Part shown: in pieces, positions 6,814 to 9,258 of the stretch
Layout: each line of letters starts with the position of its first letter
Numbering within the stretch: the stretch's first letter is position 1
The notes under the pieces: model-generated
Database searches by the model: none
Seen by the model: only the letters and a program-made list of their open reading frames with translations
What the model was told of the DNA's origin: nothing
Position numbers and translations under genes: made by a program
From: Syntrophaceae bacterium UBA2188
GTDB taxonomy: Bacteria > Desulfobacterota > BSN033 > UBA1163
DNA length: 9,258 nucleotides
Reading direction: 5' to 3'
Assembly (NCBI GenBank): GCA_002327985.1
Contig: DCVM01000054.1
Span: forward strand, 2,761 to 12,018

Positions 6814-7020
6814 ATGCGAACGACGCTTGATATTGATGCAAAGCTTATTGAAAAAGTTGTGAAAACGACAGGAGCCAGTTCAAAAAAAAAGGCAATTGAG
6901 ATTGCCATGAAGGAATTTCTCCGCGCAAAACGCCGAAAGGAATTGAGTGATTTGATCGGCAATTATGAAGAGTTTGCGGTTACCCTTAAAGATTTGGAAA
7001 AGATGCGGAAGGACTCCTGA
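6814..7020 (+). CDS. vapB: VapB-type antitoxin (ribbon-helix-helix)
   Basis: This 68-residue basic protein opens with MRTTLDIDAKLIEKVVKTTG, the N-terminal strand and helix of a ribbon-helix-helix DNA-binding antitoxin of the VapB type (MRTT-DID-L followed by a KKKAIEIAMKEFLR helix). The C-terminal third, with LIGNYEEF and LKDLEKMRKDS, should be the flexible part that wraps around and blocks the toxin. The ATG at 6814 was chosen over an upstream in-frame TTG at 6766 because it has GGAGGA (6804-6809) at the right distance, while the TTG lies inside the promoter. Its stop is one base before the vapC ATG, so the pair is co-translated. The protein should neutralise VapC and autorepress the operon through the palindrome upstream. 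Confidence 0.88.
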   Translation: MRTTLDIDAKLIEKVVKTTGASSKKKAIEIAMKEFLRAKRRKELSDLIGNYEEFAVTLKDLEKMRKDS

Positions 7021-7021
7021 G

Positions 7022-7429
7022 ATGATTTTGATTGATACCTCTGCCTGGATCGCGGGCTTTAAAAAAACAGGGAATGACGAGCTTAAAGAATTCATGAGAC
7101 AGGCCATCATCTCCGATCTTGCGGTTACCACACCCGTCATTATACTGGAACTCCTCCAGGGATGTCGGTCTGTTGGAGAACGAGATGCGTTGAAAATTAA
7201 GCTCGAAAGTCTCGATAATTTATCTATTACCTTATCTGTTTGGGAACAGGCCTATGAACTTGGGTTTTCACTCAGGAGAAAGGGACTGACCATTCGAACA
7301 GTGGATATGATCATTGCCGCTCTTGCCATCGAAAACAAGAGTTTGTTGCTCCATCACGACGAACATTACGAAATGATTGTTCCTCACTTCCCAATCCTTC
7401 AAACAAAATATTTTGGCTCCAAACATTAA
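7022..7429 (+). CDS. vapC: VapC-type PIN-domain ribonuclease toxin
   Basis: This 135-residue PIN-domain protein has the full acidic active site expected of a magnesium-dependent VapC endoribonuclease: D5 (MILIDTSAW), E43 (IILELLQG), D95 (RTVDMIIAALA) and D113 (LLHHDEHYEMI). Known VapC toxins stop translation by cutting tRNA or the sarcin-ricin loop of 23S rRNA; the target here is unknown. The ATG at 7022 begins one base after the vapB stop and has GGAAGGA (7007-7013), inside the vapB coding region, as its ribosome-binding site. A longer frame beginning at 6965 was rejected because it would overlap vapB and lacks such a site. All active-site residues are present, so the toxin is probably functional and held in check by VapB. 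Confidence 0.92.
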   Translation: MILIDTSAWIAGFKKTGNDELKEFMRQAIISDLAVTTPVIILELLQGCRSVGERDALKIKLESLDNLSITLSVWEQAYELGFSLRRKGLTIRTVDMIIAALAIENKSLLLHHDEHYEMIVPHFPILQTKYFGSKH

Positions 7430-7714
7430 AGAGACGCACTTGGACACCTCGGACTCTGACTAATGGGTTTTCATAATTTGGATAAGGGGATAAGGGTAAT
7501 TGTCCCTCCCGGTAGACAGTGTCAAAGAGGGTGTCAACTTCTTCCTGCTATACGTAACAAATTCTGCTTTTTCTTGTGATATTGGTTAGTTACAGGCTGT
7601 TTTCCATTATCATTTTTCCCATAGTTCTGTCAAGATGAAGGAAATGCATCACCCATTTCTATTTTCTTGAAAAGTAGTAGGTATGTTCTGTAGAGTGTTT
7701 ATTCTTCTGGGTAA
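7430..7714. other. Gene-free stretch between vapC and the tRNA terminator
   Basis: No credible coding frame or RNA gene was found. Visible features are a tandem GATAAGGG duplication (7481-7496), two GTGTCAA copies 12 bases apart (7519-7525 and 7531-7537), and an imperfect inverted pair, TTGGACACCTC near 7440-7450 and GAGGGTGTCAA near 7527-7537. A 12-base match to the tRNA-Gln anticodon arm lies at 7450-7461. Together these look like the worn end of a mobile or repeat element, but no transposase fragment is recognisable. Bases 7540-7714 are AT-rich and show nothing definite. Confidence 0.4.
7481..7496. repeat. Tandem duplication of GATAAGGG
   Basis: The eight-base unit GATAAGGG occurs twice without a gap. 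It is too short to assign a role. Confidence 0.5.
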
Positions 7715-7754
7715 TAAAAATGGGCTTGCCCAAAATGAGCTACACCCATTTTTA
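7715..7754 (-). terminator. Probable intrinsic terminator of tRNA-Gln
   Basis: TAAAAATGGG (7715-7724) and CCCATTTTTA (7745-7754) form a 10-bp stem. Read on the minus strand it begins five bases after the tRNA CCA end and finishes with CCCATTTTTATT, giving the T-rich tail of an intrinsic terminator. An alternative inner hairpin is possible from TGGGC/GCCCA (7721-7732). The A-rich opposite arm means it could also act on plus-strand transcripts coming from vapC. Confidence 0.6.
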
Positions 7755-7759
7755 CTTTA

Positions 7760-7833
7760 TGGCTGGGGGACGAGGAGTCGAACCTCGATTCACGGAGTCA
7801 GAGTCCGTTGTCCTACCATTGAACGATCCCCCA
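7760..7833 (-). tRNA. tRNA-Gln (anticodon CUG)
   Basis: Read on the minus strand from 7833 to 7760, this 74-base gene folds as a full cloverleaf. The acceptor stem is TGGGGGA/TCCCCCA with discriminator G and an encoded CCA. The D arm is GTTC/GGAC around AATGGTA, the anticodon arm ACGGA-CTCTGAC-TCCGT, and the T arm CGAGG-TTCGACT-CCTCG. The seven-base anticodon loop places CTG (complement of 7799-7801) at positions 34-36, which reads glutamine codon CAG. The U1-A72 first pair is a known glutamine tRNA identity feature. It lies about 100 bases downstream of hisS on the same strand and may be made partly from that transcript. Confidence 0.96.
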
Positions 7834-7845
7834 TTGATCTTCAGG

Positions 7846-7885
7846 CTTGGAGTAGGGGTGATTCCTGAATCGCCCCTACTCCAAG
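7846..7885. repeat. Strong 19-bp hairpin between hisS and tRNA-Gln
   Basis: Arms 7846-7864 and 7867-7885 are inverted copies that differ at one position, with only two bases between them (CTTGGAGTAGGGG.. and ..CCCCTACTCCAAG). No T-run follows on either strand, so this is not a classical intrinsic terminator. Its compact, nearly perfect form resembles small intergenic REP/MITE hairpins. Because it lies between two minus-strand genes, it could also act as an RNA processing or stabilising structure between the hisS message and the tRNA. Confidence 0.75.
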
Positions 7886-7935
7886 TTCAAAACTCAAAAT
7901 TATAATATCATTAAAAGATACCTTAATCAATCTCA

Positions 7936-9186
7936 TCAAATTTTATCCACTAAATTATTCAAAAGGTCTCCCATGGCAATCTCTTCCTGGGACTTGGTTT
8001 CCATGTTTCTGAGAACGGCTTTCCCCCGACTGATTTCCTTTTCGCCCAGAATGAGGACATATGGGACCTTGAGTTTATCAGCCCTTCGCATCTGACTTTT
8101 GAGACTTTTTCCCTCATAGTCTATTTCTGCTCGAATTCCCCGGAGGTGAAGTTCATTAAGGAGGCGATAAGCCTCTTTAAGAGCCCCCTCTCCCAGAGCC
8201 GCAATGAAGAGGTGTAAAGTCTGGACAAATTCTCTATCCTTTGGCAACAACAAGACCAGTCTCTCCATCCCAATAGCAAAACCAATCCCTGGAATCTCAA
8301 GACCTCCAATCTCTTGAAAGAGATTGTCGTACCTCCCTCCACCGGTCACCGCATTCTGGGAACCCAACTGGTAAGAAACCACCTCAAAGGCCGTCCGGGT
8401 ATAATAATCCAACCCCCTCACCATTCTTGGGTTCAAAAGGTAGGTGAGCCCTCCGGCCTCAAGGTATTCTTTTACTTGATCAAAATGTTTCTGGCATTCC
8501 GAGCAGATGAAATCAATCACTTTGGGTGAGTTGGCAATAGCCTCCTGACAGCTTTCTACCTTACAGTCAAAAATTCGTAAAGGATTGGTCTGAAGCCTTC
8601 TTTGGCAATCTTCACAGAGCTGAAACGATTTATTCGATAAAAACTTTTTCAGTTCTTCCCGATAGCCGGGCCGACAGATACGACAGCCCAATGAATTGAT
8701 TTGAAGTTCAAGTTTCTCAATTCCTACCTTTTTTAGAAAATCAATGAGCATGACAATGACCTCGGCATCTACCATGGGGTTTTCTACCCCAAAAACCTCT
8801 GCATCAATCTGGTAGAACTGCCGGTAGCGACCTTTCTGGGGTCTTTCGTATCGAAACATGGGTCCGATGCAATAAAGTTTTGCTACGGGGTCAAAGGTGT
8901 AGAGCTGATGCTCCAAATAGGCGCGCGCCATGGAGGCCGTGGCCTCAGGTCGAAGGGTCAGGGAGTGGCCACCCCGGTCAATAAAGGTATACATCTCCTT
9001 TTCAACAATATCCGTTGCTTCTCCAATCCCCCGGGAAAAAAGTTCGGTCTTTTCAAGGATGGGAATACGAATCTCCGAGAACCCAAACCCCTCAAAGACT
9101 TCCCTGGCGGTCTTCTCGACAAACTGCCATTTTCCAATTTCATCAGGAAGGATGTCATTAAACCCACGAATGGCTTTAATCTCCAT
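7936..9186 (-). CDS. hisS: Histidyl-tRNA synthetase
   Basis: This 416-residue class II aminoacyl-tRNA synthetase charges tRNA-His with histidine using ATP. Residues 1-20 show the family opening (IRGFNDILPDE). TLRPEAT (77-83) and motif 2 (about 112-129, RYERPQKGRYRQFYQID) contact ATP and histidine. The histidine-specific signatures RGLDYYT (257-263) and GGGRYDNL (282-289) and motif 3 (GIGFAIGMERL, 300-310) are intact. The inserted region carries paired cysteines (C168/C171, C191/C194, C228/C231) as in many bacterial HisRS proteins. Residues from about 322 form the anticodon-binding domain. The length is normal. The ATG at 9186 has GAGGAA seven bases upstream. The full set of HisA/HisB signatures argues against the HisZ paralogue, which lacks synthetase activity. 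It is transcribed from its own promoter and followed by tRNA-Gln on the same strand. Confidence 0.97.
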   Translation of the reverse strand: MEIKAIRGFNDILPDEIGKWQFVEKTAREVFEGFGFSEIRIPILEKTELFSRGIGEATDIVEKEMYTFIDRGGHSLTLRPEATASMARAYLEHQLYTFDPVAKLYCIGPMFRYERPQKGRYRQFYQIDAEVFGVENPMVDAEVIVMLIDFLKKVGIEKLELQINSLGCRICRPGYREELKKFLSNKSFQLCEDCQRRLQTNPLRIFDCKVESCQEAIANSPKVIDFICSECQKHFDQVKEYLEAGGLTYLLNPRMVRGLDYYTRTAFEVVSYQLGSQNAVTGGGRYDNLFQEIGGLEIPGIGFAIGMERLVLLLPKDREFVQTLHLFIAALGEGALKEAYRLLNELHLRGIRAEIDYEGKSLKSQMRRADKLKVPYVLILGEKEISRGKAVLRNMETKSQEEIAMGDLLNNLVDKI

Positions 9187-9208
9187 AGAAGGATTCCTCA
9201 GTTTTTGT

Positions 9209-9237
9209 AATTTAGCTTATCCACTTTAAAAAGTCAA
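9209..9237 (-). promoter_or_regulatory. Probable hisS promoter
   Basis: On the minus strand TTGACT (complement of 9232-9237) and TAAATT (complement of 9209-9214) are separated by 17 bases. The -35 box matches consensus at five of six positions and the -10 at four. The spacing to the start codon at 9186 leaves a short leader of roughly 15-20 bases. Confidence 0.55.
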
Positions 9238-9258
9238 AATGCAAATCATTTGATTCTT

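Noticed and set aside
6965..7021. Longer start for vapC, 19 residues upstream
   Set aside because: It would overlap vapB in another frame and lacks a ribosome-binding site. The family consistently starts at the M-x-x-x-D segment, which fits the ATG at 7022.
7683..7905. Two short plus-strand frames across the tRNA region
   Set aside because: They run antisense through the tRNA-Gln gene and its terminator and have no family resemblance.
1..9258. CRISPR array, phage genes or a new defence operon
   Set aside because: I looked for regularly spaced repeats, cas-like, integrase and capsid motifs on both strands and found none. The only defence-like element is the ordinary vapBC pair.

Overview
The window looks like a chromosomal segment from an anaerobic or facultative Gram-negative bacterium. 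The best guess is a former deltaproteobacterium (Desulfobacterota or a relative). This rests on the style of the YIP1 protein with its CPxCG...CxxCG zinc ribbon, the mid-range base composition, and small interspersed palindromic repeats of a kind common in such genomes. No ribosomal RNA or taxon-defining gene is present, so the placement is tentative.

Layout. Bases 1-202 are non-coding and carry a compact palindromic repeat (14-85). Three enzyme-like genes follow: a single-domain cupin (minus strand), a metallo-beta-lactamase-fold hydrolase (plus strand, divergent from the cupin) and a nitronate-monooxygenase-family flavoprotein (minus strand, converging on the hydrolase with a 23-base gap). 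Next, on the plus strand, come a membrane protein combining an L7/L12-C-terminal-like head, a zinc ribbon and a YIP1 membrane domain, a good intrinsic terminator, and rnr (RNase R) with a complete catalytic aspartate cluster.

Bases 6128-6757 are a decayed stretch. A 4Fe-4S ferredoxin remnant with an in-frame TGA runs, in the same reading frame, into an internally deleted uvrB remnant made of a piece of the UvrA-binding domain joined directly to the C-terminal UVR motif. A VapBC-type toxin-antitoxin operon follows, with a clear sigma70-type promoter and a 12-bp palindrome that is the likely autoregulatory operator. A gene-free stretch (7430-7759) then leads to a minus-strand tRNA-Gln(CUG), which lies downstream of hisS (histidyl-tRNA synthetase, minus strand). 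hisS has its own recognisable promoter near the right edge.

How the parts relate. rnr, hisS and tRNA-Gln are housekeeping RNA and translation genes. The interval between rnr and the tRNA (6128-7759) behaves like a small accessory hotspot, with gene debris, a toxin-antitoxin pair, hairpins and a short inverted copy of part of the tRNA anticodon arm. I see no CRISPR array, integrase, intact insertion sequence or obvious new defence system. The least ordinary items are the chimeric ferredoxin/UvrB remnant, the L7/L12-like + zinc ribbon + YIP1 architecture, the vapBC control region, and the strong hairpin between hisS and tRNA-Gln.
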